Assembly: GCA_020846815.1 (NCBI GenBank)
Contig: JADLDF010000232.1
Location: 1 to 7,435, forward strand
DNA from: Gammaproteobacteria bacterium
GTDB lineage: Bacteria > Pseudomonadota > Gammaproteobacteria > Steroidobacterales > Steroidobacteraceae
DNA length: 7,435 nt
Direction of reading: 5' to 3'
Program-made: the position numbers and the translations under genes
Notes under the pieces: generated by a model
The model's database searches: none
What the model saw: only the letters and a program-made list of their open reading frames with translations
What the model was told of the DNA's origin: nothing
Shown: positions 6,098 through 7,435 of the stretch, in pieces
Layout: each line of letters opens with the position of its first letter
Numbering within the stretch: the first letter of the stretch is position 1

Positions 6098-7435
<1,338 letters not shown>

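Overview
The window is GC-rich bacterial chromosome, densely coded with short gaps. It most resembles a gammaproteobacterium of the Lysobacter/Xanthomonas group (Xanthomonadales). That assignment is an inference from protein style, the SUF gene order and base composition, not a demonstrated identity.

The main content, from 7435 down to 1593 on the minus strand, is one tightly packed operon for iron-sulfur cluster assembly. In transcription order it holds sufB (C-terminal part only, cut by the window edge), sufC, sufD, sufS, a SufU-type protein, sufT, a small Rieske ferredoxin and a SixA-like phosphohistidine phosphatase. Five of the seven junctions overlap or touch: sufB/sufC and sufC/sufD differ (4-base ATGA overlap versus a 26-base gap), sufD/sufS shares ATGA, sufS/sufU shares TGATG, and the Rieske and sixA genes overlap by 10 bases. 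SufS (cysteine desulfurase) would pass sulfur to SufU, which here replaces SufE. The SufBC2D complex builds the cluster using SufC ATPase activity. SufT would act in cluster maturation or delivery. No SufE, SufA or Rrf2-type regulator is present inside the window; the operon promoter must lie beyond 7435.

Downstream, after a 138-base gap with a hairpin and short GGGTTTCGGG repeats, lies a separate minus-strand gene for a thioredoxin-TPR protein of the CnoX/YbbN (chaperedoxin) family, with an intact CGPC site. It converges on the C-terminal part of a plus-strand YhhQ-type queuosine-precursor transporter (1-487). The 145 bases between these two genes hold a 37-base imperfect direct repeat and a strong GC hairpin close to the cnoX stop.

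No RNA gene, CRISPR array, insertion sequence or phage gene was seen. I found no clearly new system. The points most worth a second look are the Rieske and SixA genes on the SUF operon, a SufD that lacks the usual Cys before its conserved His and carries an extra low-complexity loop, and the two repeat-bearing intergenic regions.
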